DNA of 64,000 bases, taken from Paenibacillus aceris (lineage in GTDB: Bacteria; Bacillota; Bacilli; Paenibacillales; NBRC-103111). Positions 33,292 through 41,216 of the stretch are shown here, one piece after another. The number at the start of each line of letters is the position of its first letter. Position 1 is the stretch's first letter. Under the pieces are notes generated by a model. It was given only the letters and a program-made list of their open reading frames with translations, was not told where the DNA came from and ran no database searches. Location: the NCBI RefSeq assembly GCF_017874035.1, contig NZ_JAGGKV010000025.1, forward strand, positions 36,266 through 100,265. The letters run 5' to 3'. Position numbers and translations under genes: made by a program.

Positions 33292-33870
33292 GTGTCGAAA
33301 CCAGTAGTCATTATTGTGAATGGTCTTCCTGGCACTGGAAAGACAACATTAGCTAAGCGACTTGCACAAGATGTACGTATTCCATTATTCTCGCGGGACG
33401 GGATTTATGAGACTCTTTATGATGCATTAGATTGCCAGAACAATGGGATTCCTCCGTTGATAGCGCCTGCAGCGTTTAATATGCTTTACTCGGTTGCAAG
33501 CACCTTGTTATCAGCCGGTCAATCGATGATGATGGAGGGATTTTTTGGCCGGCCAGAATTAAGAAGTGCCGAGCTTCTGAAATTGCAGAATGCTTACGAT
33601 TTCGAGCCGTTTCAAATCGTATGCAAAACGAACGGGGAAGTCCTCTTGAAGCGTTTCCTAGCACGTATGGGGGCAAAAGAACGGCATGCTGGTCACTCTG
33701 ATAGAGAGTGGATTGAGCAAGATGAGAACAAAGAGCGGATTTTGCGCGGACATCTTGCGCCGCTAGCCATCGGTGGCACGATTGTTGAAATTGACACAAC
33801 AACTCCTGACAGTTTTGATTATGCGGACTTAATGGAGCGCGTTCAAAGAGCATTATTGAATTCACGGTGA
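33292..33870 (+). CDS. P-loop (AAA/zeta-toxin-like) kinase
   Basis: 192 aa with GTG start behind TTGGAGG. Walker A is NGLPGTGKTTLAKRLA (~9-24). The overall size and pattern (SRDGIYETLYDAL, MMMEGFFGRPELRS, LLKRFLARMGAKERHAGHSD) fit small nucleoside- or antibiotic-kinase-like AAA_33 proteins. Substrate unknown. The neighbouring APH(3')-like gene begins 24 bases later, so both may be in one operon. Confidence 0.8.
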   Translation: MSKPVVIIVNGLPGTGKTTLAKRLAQDVRIPLFSRDGIYETLYDALDCQNNGIPPLIAPAAFNMLYSVASTLLSAGQSMMMEGFFGRPELRSAELLKLQNAYDFEPFQIVCKTNGEVLLKRFLARMGAKERHAGHSDREWIEQDENKERILRGHLAPLAIGGTIVEIDTTTPDSFDYADLMERVQRALLNSR

Positions 33871-33894
33871 GCTTGTAAAAGGGAGGGAACCAAC

Positions 33895-34674
33895 ATGCAA
33901 GATATGACGCTGCCAGCGGATTTATCGCAATGGATAGACGGGTACACATGGCATAGAATTACCCTCGGTCTATCTCAATCCCAAACGTACTTATTGACAG
34001 GTGCCTCATCGAACCTATACATAAAAATCCAATCGCTCACCGCGGTTGAAAGTCTCCTGAGTGAGAAAGAACGGTTGGTGTGGTTGCAAGGCAAACTGCC
34101 TGTCCCGGAGGTCTTTTATTATGGACAGGATGAAGCCAACGAGTACTTGCTAATGACCGAAATCGAAGGTGTCAATGCCTCAGATAAGTCATATTCAATG
34201 ATGCTTCCACAATTAATGCAGCAATTGGCTTATGGCCTTAGAGCTGTTCATGAAATACCGGTTGAAGGGTGTCCTTTTGATCATAGGCTTGATACGAAGT
34301 TAGAGGAAGCACAAAGGCGAATTGCATGTGGATTTGTTGACGAAGATGATTTTGATCAGCAAAGACATGGATTAAAGGCAGAGGATTTAGCTCATGATCT
34401 CCTGCACAAAAAGCCCCAAACAGAGGATTTGGTCTTTACGCACGGCGACTACTGCTTACCCAATATCATCCTCAAAGATGGAAAAGTTCACGGTTTTATC
34501 GATTGGGGCAGGGCAGGGGTTGCGGATCGGTATCAGGATTTAGCCTTGGCGATCAGAAGTATTGGGTATAACTTTGGCAGTGAGCATGTGCAAACTTTTC
34601 TCAATGCTTATGGTCTAAAAGAGCTGGATGAAACAAAAGTCCAGTACTATCAACTCATGGATGAGTTCTTTTAG
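33895..34674 (+). CDS. APH(3')-like phosphotransferase
   Basis: 259 aa, close in length to aminoglycoside 3'-phosphotransferases. Motifs: VFTHGDYCLPNIILKDGKVHGFIDWGRAGVADRYQDLALAIRSIG (read as two blocks) match the APH(3') catalytic loop HGD...N and the metal Asp; the adenine-site region LLMTEIEGVNASDKSYS and the terminal DELDETKVQYYQLMDEFF-like tail (here ELDETKVQYYQLMDEFF) also fit. Possible kanamycin/neomycin kinase, but chromosomal homologues may act on other compounds. SD GGGAGGG. 24 bases after the P-loop kinase. Confidence 0.82.
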   Translation: MQDMTLPADLSQWIDGYTWHRITLGLSQSQTYLLTGASSNLYIKIQSLTAVESLLSEKERLVWLQGKLPVPEVFYYGQDEANEYLLMTEIEGVNASDKSYSMMLPQLMQQLAYGLRAVHEIPVEGCPFDHRLDTKLEEAQRRIACGFVDEDDFDQQRHGLKAEDLAHDLLHKKPQTEDLVFTHGDYCLPNIILKDGKVHGFIDWGRAGVADRYQDLALAIRSIGYNFGSEHVQTFLNAYGLKELDETKVQYYQLMDEFF

Positions 34675-35156
34675 GCGGTAGGCCAAAGCGGGAGCGGCTT
34701 CTCCCCAAGTGAGAGGAACTACTAGTTGCCATATCCACCTCAATTGCACCACGCCTCCCCCCCAGTGAGAGGAACTACAGTCCGCTATTTCCCAACAAAA
34801 CAGCTAAATCATAGTTCGAAGGGAACTATGATCTTCTATCCTACGGATTTTGGCTGAAAAATAGCCAGAATGGGCAAATAAGGGCCTGTAGTTCCACTCA
34901 CACCACAAAAGAAGCTGATTTTACTCAAATAGCGCCCTGTAGTTGCCATATCTATCTCATTCTCCATCCAGCTACCTCTATCTATCTATTGCACTATCTA
35001 TCTGCCTCTTTCCCCATGAATCTCTCTACCTCTCTAAATCTAACGCTCCCTCCATGAATCTCGCTACACCTCTGTCTTTTCCCTCAATCTCATCAGCAAT
35101 TCCCACTCTCATAAAACAAACATAAGGTTAGAGCCCAACTCCTCATCCAAATATCA
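34675..35156. repeat. Non-coding stretch with AGTGAGAGGAACTAC repeats and a pyrimidine tract
   Basis: No gene is supported. AGTGAGAGGAACTA occurs at 34709-34722 and 34764-34777; related GAAGGGAACTATGA near 34819 and inverted forms CTGTAGTTCCACTC (34888-34901) and CCCTGTAGTTGCCATATC (34933-34950) follow. From ~34950 to 35110 the plus strand is C/T-rich with CTATCTATCT-like and CTCTACCTCT runs. Confidence 0.6.
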
Positions 35157-35187
35157 AAAGGGACCCAGCCACTAAGGCCAGGTCCCT
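35157..35187 (-). terminator. Terminator of the GH2 gene
   Basis: On the minus strand GGGACCTGGCC, a short loop, GGCTGGGTCCC and TTTTG: an 11-bp stem including two G-U pairs, directly after the GH2 stop. Confidence 0.85.
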
Positions 35188-35193
35188 TATTAT

Positions 35194-36900
35194 CTATCGC
35201 TCAGACCGGTAAATCTCCTTCACCAACCGGTAAGCCAGCTTAGGCTTGCGGTACTCATTCAACAACCCTTTGTTGTTGAAGCTCCGCGCGCGATCGCGGA
35301 AGTAAGGGCGATCACTGCGCACATCGACGCGGATGTCGGCGAAGTGCCAGATCAGCGTACCGACGATGCGCGGATCCTCGCGGAAAATTTGCAGTGCCTG
35401 CTGCACGACGTCAGCCTGGTAGTCTTCGCTAAATAAGCGCGGCTCCCAGCCAGCGTCTCCGAAAATACCGGCCGCGCCGAACTCGCTCATGATTAAAGGC
35501 TTGCCGTCGGCGCCTTGCGCTTCGGCATTGCGATAATAATTTTGCAGCATATCGCGGAATCCGTTTACGTTCCCTTCGTACCAACCATAATATTTGTTGA
35601 TGCCGATGACATCGAAGTAGGACAGGACGATATCTTCCACTGGGTGCATGGTGGCGTAGGTGACTAGACGGCTTTCATCCATGCTGCGGATTTTGCCAAC
35701 AAACTTTTTCGTAAGCTCTAGCGCCTCTGTCGTGCGTGTATCGATTTCATTATGGGCTCCCCAGAAAATGATCGAAGGATGATGATAGTCGCGGGTAATC
35801 ATTTCATCCAGCATTTGAACGCCGCGCTCCGCGAAGAGAGGACTAGCCAGCGTTTCCGTGCTCATAAAACAGCCCCACATCGGAATTTCGCTCCATAGGA
35901 GCATGCCGTGTTCATCAAGCAAATCGACCCAGAACTGACTTTGCGGATAATGCGAACCGCGCACGATGTTGCATCCCAAATCTTGCAAAATAGCCAAATC
36001 CTTCAGCATGAGCTTAGGCGGAAACGCAAAACCCCACTCCGGATGCTCCTCGTGCCGGTTAACCCCTTGCAGATAAAGTTTTTTCCCGTTCAAAAGAATT
36101 TGGCCATTGTCGACTTTCACCGTACGGAAGCCTGTCCGGTCGATAAGATCGTCTTCGCCTGCTTGCACCGTGAACGTGTAAAGTTCGGGTGCGCCGACAT
36201 CCCATTTACGGATGTTTGCGAGACTCCCAAGAAGTGTCAGCGTCTCAGATTGACCCGCTGCCAGCTGCACGGTTGAAGCGGGGAAATCCAGTCCTTCTGT
36301 AGAAGCGTTAACAGCGATCTCAGAGTCTTTGTCGCTTAATGAATTTACCTGAACGTGCAGGCGGATATCCGCTTGATCGCCAGTAAGTTCATAATCGATT
36401 TTCAACGTATCGATATAGACATCAGGCAGTTCCTGAAGCTCTACAGAGCGGATGATGCCGCCGTAAGAGTACCAATCCGCCACATCAGTCGGCAGTGTTT
36501 GCCAGTCCAACGTGCTGTCTACACGAATGATGAGTTCATGCCTTCCTTGCGCGAGATGCGGAAGCAGTGTCATGAACTGCGTATAGCCTCCAAAGTGGTA
36601 TCCGAGATGCAGACCGTCTACATAAACATCGGCATGATGAAGAATGCCCTCGAAGATCAAGCGAATATTCGTTTCTTGTGTCGTATCGAAATAGGTGCGG
36701 TACCACGCTGCGCCAATGTATTCGAATAAGCCCAGTTCATTATTCCAGCAGGAAGGAACAACGAGCTTTCGGGAATCGGAAGGGAAATTCTTGTGCCATT
36801 CCTCGGTAGTGCCTACATTGCCGGGATCTGTGACAAAGTCCCATAATCCATCAAGCAAACGGGTCTTACGAAGGATGTGCTGGTTAAAAGATCGTATCAA
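35194..36900 (-). CDS. Glycoside hydrolase family 2 (beta-glucuronidase-like)
   Basis: 568 aa from TTG 36900, 8 bases after AAAGGGG; the ATG at 36918 has no ribosome site and the resulting N-terminus MIRSFNQHILRKTRLLDGLWDF matches the family. Domains: N-terminal jelly roll (~1-170), Ig-like (~170-265), catalytic barrel. The acid/base Glu is in IIFWGAHNEIDTR (~390) and the nucleophile Glu in PLIMSEFGAAGIFGD (~480). Also GVNRHEEHPEWGF and NIVRGSHYPQS. Retaining exo-glycosidase of beta-glucuronides or beta-galactosides; cytoplasmic. Divergent from an AraC regulator. Confidence 0.93.
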   Translation of the reverse strand: MIRSFNQHILRKTRLLDGLWDFVTDPGNVGTTEEWHKNFPSDSRKLVVPSCWNNELGLFEYIGAAWYRTYFDTTQETNIRLIFEGILHHADVYVDGLHLGYHFGGYTQFMTLLPHLAQGRHELIIRVDSTLDWQTLPTDVADWYSYGGIIRSVELQELPDVYIDTLKIDYELTGDQADIRLHVQVNSLSDKDSEIAVNASTEGLDFPASTVQLAAGQSETLTLLGSLANIRKWDVGAPELYTFTVQAGEDDLIDRTGFRTVKVDNGQILLNGKKLYLQGVNRHEEHPEWGFAFPPKLMLKDLAILQDLGCNIVRGSHYPQSQFWVDLLDEHGMLLWSEIPMWGCFMSTETLASPLFAERGVQMLDEMITRDYHHPSIIFWGAHNEIDTRTTEALELTKKFVGKIRSMDESRLVTYATMHPVEDIVLSYFDVIGINKYYGWYEGNVNGFRDMLQNYYRNAEAQGADGKPLIMSEFGAAGIFGDAGWEPRLFSEDYQADVVQQALQIFREDPRIVGTLIWHFADIRVDVRSDRPYFRDRARSFNNKGLLNEYRKPKLAYRLVKEIYRSER

Positions 36901-36927
36901 AGGAAAAGCCCCTTTCATGTCTGTTTC

Positions 36928-36999
36928 GTAAAGCGTATCATGGAGGAATAAGTATTTTCTATGGACAAAGTATTTTGCAATTTGTCAAAATCGCTTTAC
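36928..36999. promoter_or_regulatory. Shared GH2/AraC control region with repeats
   Basis: AAGTATTTT occurs twice as a direct repeat with an 18-bp period (36950-36958 and 36968-36976), a layout typical of AraC-family sites. They are flanked by an inverted pair GTAAAGCG (36928-36935) and CGCTTTAC (36992-36999). Binding by the AraC-family protein at 37013 is inferred. Confidence 0.55.
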
Positions 37000-37012
37000 A
37001 GGTGGTGACAGT

Positions 37013-37831
37013 ATGGAAATCAAAGCGCACAGAATTTATCATCTCCGTCTCACCTATGAGAAGCTTCCTGTTCCTGGCTGGAAGGATATTCGGAATACGA
37101 TGGATGTTCATTCGCTTTACTGGATTATGAGCGGGGAGGGCGAATTTTCACATTCGCCGGAGGAGGAGCCCATCCAGGTGAAGCCGGGAACGCTTCTTTA
37201 CCTGAAGCCCGGCTTTTCGCTGACCATGTCATCCTCAGTGGACCAACCGCTATACATTCGGATGCTGCTATTTGACGCTTTCGATGTGCCTTATGAGCAT
37301 GCAACCTGGCAAAAGCCTGTGTATGTAGACACGCTTCACTTGCCTTTTATCAAGCTGTATTCCCCGGAACAAGCGGTTTGGATTCATGAGCAATTTAAGC
37401 AAATGTGGTCGATCCAGAGTACCGATCCGCATGAAAGGCAGGCGGAGTTTCAATACGTGCTTTCGAAGCTGTTTCATTATATGAGAGATACGCAGGCATC
37501 GGCGGACCCCTATATGAAAGCTTTTCTGCAAGCGAAGTTTTGGATGGAAACCTGCTACAACCGGCAGCTCAAAATGGAGGAACTGGCGAGGACTTTCCAT
37601 ATTTCAGTTTCCCAATTACGCAAAATGTTCATACAGCAAACGGGCATTTCTCCCAAGGAGTACTTGAACCGAATTCGCAACGAGAAAGCCAAAACGCTTC
37701 TATTATTGACGGAGGAGCCGATGAAAGCGATTGCGGTTGCCTGCGGCTTTGCTGATGAATTTCATTTTGGTAAAATGTTTCGGGCATGGAATGAAGTGTC
37801 CCCGGCGAGGTTCAGAGCTTTGTATAAATAG
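37013..37831 (+). CDS. AraC-family regulator, divergent to GH2 gene
   Basis: 272 aa. The N-terminal ~150 residues form a cupin-like sensor (IQVKPGTLLYLKPGFSLTM). The C-terminal double HTH: LKMEELARTFHISVSQLRKMFIQQTGISPKEYLNRIRNEKAKTLL (as two blocks) and EPMKAIAVACGFADEFHFGKMFRAW. Probably activates the divergent glycosidase in response to a sugar. Start behind AGGTGGTGA. Confidence 0.93.
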   Translation: MEIKAHRIYHLRLTYEKLPVPGWKDIRNTMDVHSLYWIMSGEGEFSHSPEEEPIQVKPGTLLYLKPGFSLTMSSSVDQPLYIRMLLFDAFDVPYEHATWQKPVYVDTLHLPFIKLYSPEQAVWIHEQFKQMWSIQSTDPHERQAEFQYVLSKLFHYMRDTQASADPYMKAFLQAKFWMETCYNRQLKMEELARTFHISVSQLRKMFIQQTGISPKEYLNRIRNEKAKTLLLLTEEPMKAIAVACGFADEFHFGKMFRAWNEVSPARFRALYK

Positions 37832-37907
37832 CTCGCATAAGAAGTCGGATCACTTTTATGCTAAAATAGCGTTAAAACATGATTGATTTGGGAGAGGGGC
37901 TTTACCT

Positions 37908-38402
37908 ATGGGTGCCGAGATTGAAAGAAAGTTTTTATTGCCTGTGTTTCCTGCGACAGAGTTAGAAAATGAAGAAATGAAGCTCGTTTCCAAGCAATAT
38001 ATTTATCAAACATACTTAGCTTTCTCAGAAGATCAGGAAATTCGCGTGCGTCAGTTGGTTGACAGCTCGGGCGAATCGCATTTTACACACACGTTTAAAT
38101 CCGGTCATGGCATGGTTAGGGAAGAAATTGAATACAGCATCTCGGAACCTGTGTATAAGCAGTTGCTGGACCGTACAGGTCTAATCCCGCTGGAGAAGAT
38201 TCGTACGACGGTGGAATTTCAGGGGATTTGTTTTGAAATCGATGAATATAAGCAAGTGGATTTGGCAGTGGTCGAGGTCGAATTTCCAAGCTTAGAAGCG
38301 GCAGAGCGTTTTGAAGTGCCTGCTTGGTTCGGCAGGGAGCTGGGGGCAGAGGAAGAATTCCGTAACAAGTCCATGTGGGTAGCGCTGCAAAGTAAGACAT
38401 AG
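37908..38402 (+). CDS. CYTH-domain protein
   Basis: 164 aa. The ExExK signature EIERKFLLPVF stands at residues ~4-14, and acidic/basic strands alternate as in the tunnel fold (EIRVRQLVDSSGE, THTFKSG, EEIEYSISE, CFEIDEYKQVDLAVVEVEFPSL in pieces). The superfamily includes triphosphatases and class IV adenylate cyclases; inorganic or thiamine triphosphatase activity is the usual expectation. Start behind GGGAGAGGGG. A GNAT gene follows after 45 bases. Confidence 0.88.
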   Translation: MGAEIERKFLLPVFPATELENEEMKLVSKQYIYQTYLAFSEDQEIRVRQLVDSSGESHFTHTFKSGHGMVREEIEYSISEPVYKQLLDRTGLIPLEKIRTTVEFQGICFEIDEYKQVDLAVVEVEFPSLEAAERFEVPAWFGRELGAEEEFRNKSMWVALQSKT

Positions 38403-38447
38403 GGATTTGGGAAGGAACGATCAGAAAGCAATGGAGGTTCACACATC

Positions 38448-38951
38448 ATGGAAATAAAACGACTATGGGAGCAAGACGTACCGCAGGTACAAGCACTACT
38501 GATGGATGTGGTTTCGCGCCTGCCGTCGGATGCTCTGTACTCAACGGACCGCTTAGAAGCCCTATACGAATATGTTGAGCAAAAAGGCGAGATGTACGGC
38601 GTATATCAAGGAGACGCGCTCGTTGCCTATACGGTGATTGCATTCCCGGGGTTCAGCGCCAGCAATCTCGGACGAGAGTTTGGCGTGCCGGAGGCGGAAC
38701 TGCCAAGAGTCGCTTCGCTGGAAGGAACGATTGTCCACGAATCGGTTAGAGGACAAGGACTGCAGCGGCGATTCCATGCCTGGAGAGAACAGCGCGCTCG
38801 GGAAAAGGACATGCTGTACCTTTACGCCACTGTTCATCCGGACAATGCGGTCAGCCGGCAAAACTTAGAGGCGGCTGGGCTTACGCTTCAATTTTCCCGC
38901 CCAATGTATGGCGGTCTTCCAAGGCATTGTTTCGCGAAAAAGCTATTTTGA
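38448..38951 (+). CDS. GNAT-family N-acetyltransferase
   Basis: 167 aa. Acetyl-CoA-binding motif A is seen as LEGTIVHESVRGQGLQRRFHAWREQRA (the pyrophosphate loop RGQGLQ), and motif B as YATVHPDNAVSRQNLEAAGL. Substrate unknown. SD AATGGAGG. Its last 9 bases overlap the end of the convergent ParB-like gene. Confidence 0.88.
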   Translation: MEIKRLWEQDVPQVQALLMDVVSRLPSDALYSTDRLEALYEYVEQKGEMYGVYQGDALVAYTVIAFPGFSASNLGREFGVPEAELPRVASLEGTIVHESVRGQGLQRRFHAWREQRAREKDMLYLYATVHPDNAVSRQNLEAAGLTLQFSRPMYGGLPRHCFAKKLF

Positions 38952-39998
38952 AAGGGCTAGCTCTCTAACTCTTTTCCATTCATCCAACTGTTTCTCCAAA
39001 TGCTCGACTAGTGTGTTGACATCGTTCAGAAACTTGTCTCTTTCGGTGTCATCGAGTTTGGCGGCATCGGTCTGCAGGTCACTCTCACTTGGCTCTTGGA
39101 CGACAGCAAGCAGCTGCTGCAATTTGACTTGAATAGGAGCTAATACCGCAGTCGCTGCCACTTGGGACTGGCCGACCGAAGATGACAGATTGCTATGCTC
39201 CACCATTGGCGCATGACTTGCAGCAGCGGCTTTCTCCGATTTCGCCGCTTTGGCAGGAGCCTTTGCAGCTGCAGGCTTGGCCCGCTCTGCGCGGTTGTTT
39301 TGAAAGACAGACCAGGTTTCGACCAGCTCGTGCCCTGATTTGTACAAGAGCTTTCCTTTCGTGCTTTCCGAAATATCTTTATCTTTGAACATTTTCGCGA
39401 TTTTTTTTACGTCGCTTACCGGCATTTCGTCTCTCGCAATAATCAAAGCAAGCGAATCGCGGTGCTCGATCGGTAGATCCTTGAGGGGCAGCAGCTGATC
39501 CTCCGTCAGTTTGTCCTTGCGAATTTCCGTACCGCTTACGATCAGTTTTTTGACTGCGTTGCCGAATTTCAATAAATCACATTTATTTTTGATGTAGGAT
39601 TCAGGTTTTCCAAGTTTACTGGAGAGGTATTTAATGGAGGAACTGAATCTGGCATCATTCATCAGCTTATGGAAAGCCTCCGCTTCCTCAATCGGGGAGA
39701 AGCCTTCCCGCGTCAAATTCTCCGCAATTTGCTCCAGATAAATTTCCATCTCATCCGTCACTGTGGATACAATGCAGGACATGGTTTGTTTTCCGAGCAT
39801 TTTACTTGCCTTGTACCTGCGGTTCCCGTAGATGATTTTGTAACGGTTGTGTCCCGCCGTTCTTACCTTAATCGGAGAGAGCAAACCGATCTCTTCAATG
39901 CTTTTCATGAGCTCTTGCAGCGCTTCTTCATCGAACTGATATCTGGGCTGATCCGTGTCTTCATCAATAAAAGCTATAGGAATTTCAATAATTTCCAT
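38943..39998 (-). CDS. ParB/Spo0J-family protein without ParA neighbour
   Basis: 351 aa from ATG 39998 (MEIIEIPIAFIDEDTDQPRYQF), behind GGAGAT; the longer frame runs into the next gene and is rejected. N-terminal ParB domain: DQPRYQFDEEALQELMKSIEEIG, RYKIIYGNRRYKASKML (the CTP/arginine patch, here GNRRYKA), EQIAENLTREGFSPIEEAEAF. A helix-turn-helix follows (SIKYLSSKLGKPESYIKNKCDLL). The C-terminus is Ala/Lys-rich and then acidic. No parA is adjacent, so it is not the chromosomal Spo0J locus. Role unknown. Confidence 0.88.
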   Translation of the reverse strand: MEIIEIPIAFIDEDTDQPRYQFDEEALQELMKSIEEIGLLSPIKVRTAGHNRYKIIYGNRRYKASKMLGKQTMSCIVSTVTDEMEIYLEQIAENLTREGFSPIEEAEAFHKLMNDARFSSSIKYLSSKLGKPESYIKNKCDLLKFGNAVKKLIVSGTEIRKDKLTEDQLLPLKDLPIEHRDSLALIIARDEMPVSDVKKIAKMFKDKDISESTKGKLLYKSGHELVETWSVFQNNRAERAKPAAAKAPAKAAKSEKAAAASHAPMVEHSNLSSSVGQSQVAATAVLAPIQVKLQQLLAVVQEPSESDLQTDAAKLDDTERDKFLNDVNTLVEHLEKQLDEWKRVRELALSK

Positions 39999-40068
39999 AA
40001 CATATCTCCAATCGTTCAAGTTTCCTTGGATTATTATATAACAAGGTTCAAATTGTGGAAATAACTCC

Positions 40069-40953
40069 CTATAGCGCAACATTACGCTGTTTAAATTCAG
40101 TAGGGGTTAATCCTGTAACCGCCTTAAAATTTCTGCAAAAATAATGAATACTGGAGTAACCCAATTTCATCGCCACGGCTTCAATGGAAGGTTCGTGCAG
40201 CAAAAGCAGCTGCGCTTGTTTCACTCTTTCCAGAACTAAATAGTGCTTTGGGGCATACCCGGTCGCTTCGCGAAACAATTCAGCGAAATAGGTAGGGTGG
40301 TAGCCGCTGATAGCTGCAAGTTCGGGCGTTGACCAATTGCGTGAGGTATCCTGCTGAATCGCCTCTATCGATGCCGCAATTTTGCTATGCTCGTTGGCAG
40401 CCCGAAACCGTTTGTCTATTTGGTAACGCAACAAGGTGGTAAGAATTTGGATGAGATAGCCGCGGGAGATAGAGCCGTAGCCAGGCTCGCGGTGAACGAA
40501 TTCCTTGGCGATCCGCGCAAACAAGCCTTCCAGCTGCGTGATCTCATAGAAGTGCCACATATCGACGTCCCCGTGTCCTTCCACATGAACGGTATAGGTT
40601 CTGGCACGTCTTACTAAGTGCTCTTTCGTATGTAAAATGATTGCTCCTTCCGGATGAATCGCTTCGCTTGAAGCCGAATCCCAGCTAAAATGAATGCTGC
40701 CTAAAGTCGAGGGGCCATCGGAAGAAATCGCTAAACGGTGCGGCGTATCGGAGCCATAGAACAAACAATTACCCGGAAGTAAATTCAGGTATTTACCTGC
40801 GAATTCGAAACTGGCAGAACCGGAAACTACGAGAATGAGTTGACAGTCCGGAATCGTGCGAGGTCCCCAATAAGTGCCGGCCGGAGCTTGAAAATAGTTG
40901 CAGAAGTTGACGGTGGGACGCAGATTTCCGAGTGATCCGAGATGAGTCTTCAT
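40069..40953 (-). CDS. AraC-family transcriptional regulator
   Basis: 294 aa from ATG 40953, 7 bases after GGAGGG. Cupin-like N-terminal sensor (LNLLPGNCLFYGSDTPHRLAIS) and a C-terminal pair of HTHs: NWSTPELAAISGYHPTYFAELF and PSIEAVAMKLGYSSIHYFCRNF, ending TPTEFKQRN. It lies 70 bases upstream of the ParB-like gene on the same strand. A perfect palindrome TTTCACA-N5-TGTGAAA is found upstream at 40992-41010 and may be its site. Confidence 0.92.
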   Translation of the reverse strand: MKTHLGSLGNLRPTVNFCNYFQAPAGTYWGPRTIPDCQLILVVSGSASFEFAGKYLNLLPGNCLFYGSDTPHRLAISSDGPSTLGSIHFSWDSASSEAIHPEGAIILHTKEHLVRRARTYTVHVEGHGDVDMWHFYEITQLEGLFARIAKEFVHREPGYGSISRGYLIQILTTLLRYQIDKRFRAANEHSKIAASIEAIQQDTSRNWSTPELAAISGYHPTYFAELFREATGYAPKHYLVLERVKQAQLLLLHEPSIEAVAMKLGYSSIHYFCRNFKAVTGLTPTEFKQRNVAL

Positions 40954-40991
40954 TGGACTTCCCTCCACAAGGCAATGACTTGCATCTATTG

Positions 40992-41010
40992 TTTCACATT
41001 ATCTGTGAAA
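40992..41010. promoter_or_regulatory. Palindrome TTTCACA-N5-TGTGAAA
   Basis: A perfect 7-bp inverted repeat in the intergenic space between the AraC-family gene (minus) and the GGDEF-EAL gene (plus); another TTTCAC occurs at 41040-41045. Probably an operator of one of these divergent genes. Confidence 0.5.
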
Positions 41011-41059
41011 AGTGCAAGACCTAGAGGGGGAAGATGGACTTTCACGCAGTAAGGATATG

Positions 41060-41097
41060 AACCCCGAGGACCTGGCTGCGCGCCGGGTTTCTTTTTG
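41060..41097 (+). terminator. Terminator-like hairpin in GGDEF-EAL leader
   Basis: AACCC (41060-41064) and GGGTT (41084-41088) bracket a GC-rich segment, followed by CTTTTTG. It precedes the GGDEF-EAL gene by about 120 bases and has no plus-strand gene before it, so it might be an attenuator in a leader RNA. I could not match it to a known c-di-GMP aptamer. Confidence 0.35.
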
Positions 41098-41216
41098 TTT
41101 GTGAACTATTTCCAAATGGAATAAAAAGATTGATATAGCACTTCGTAGATGAAATAATAGAAAGGGAATGTCGAAAAATGACATTTAAAGTTTACGGCTG
41201 ACGGGAGTAGTGTCGA

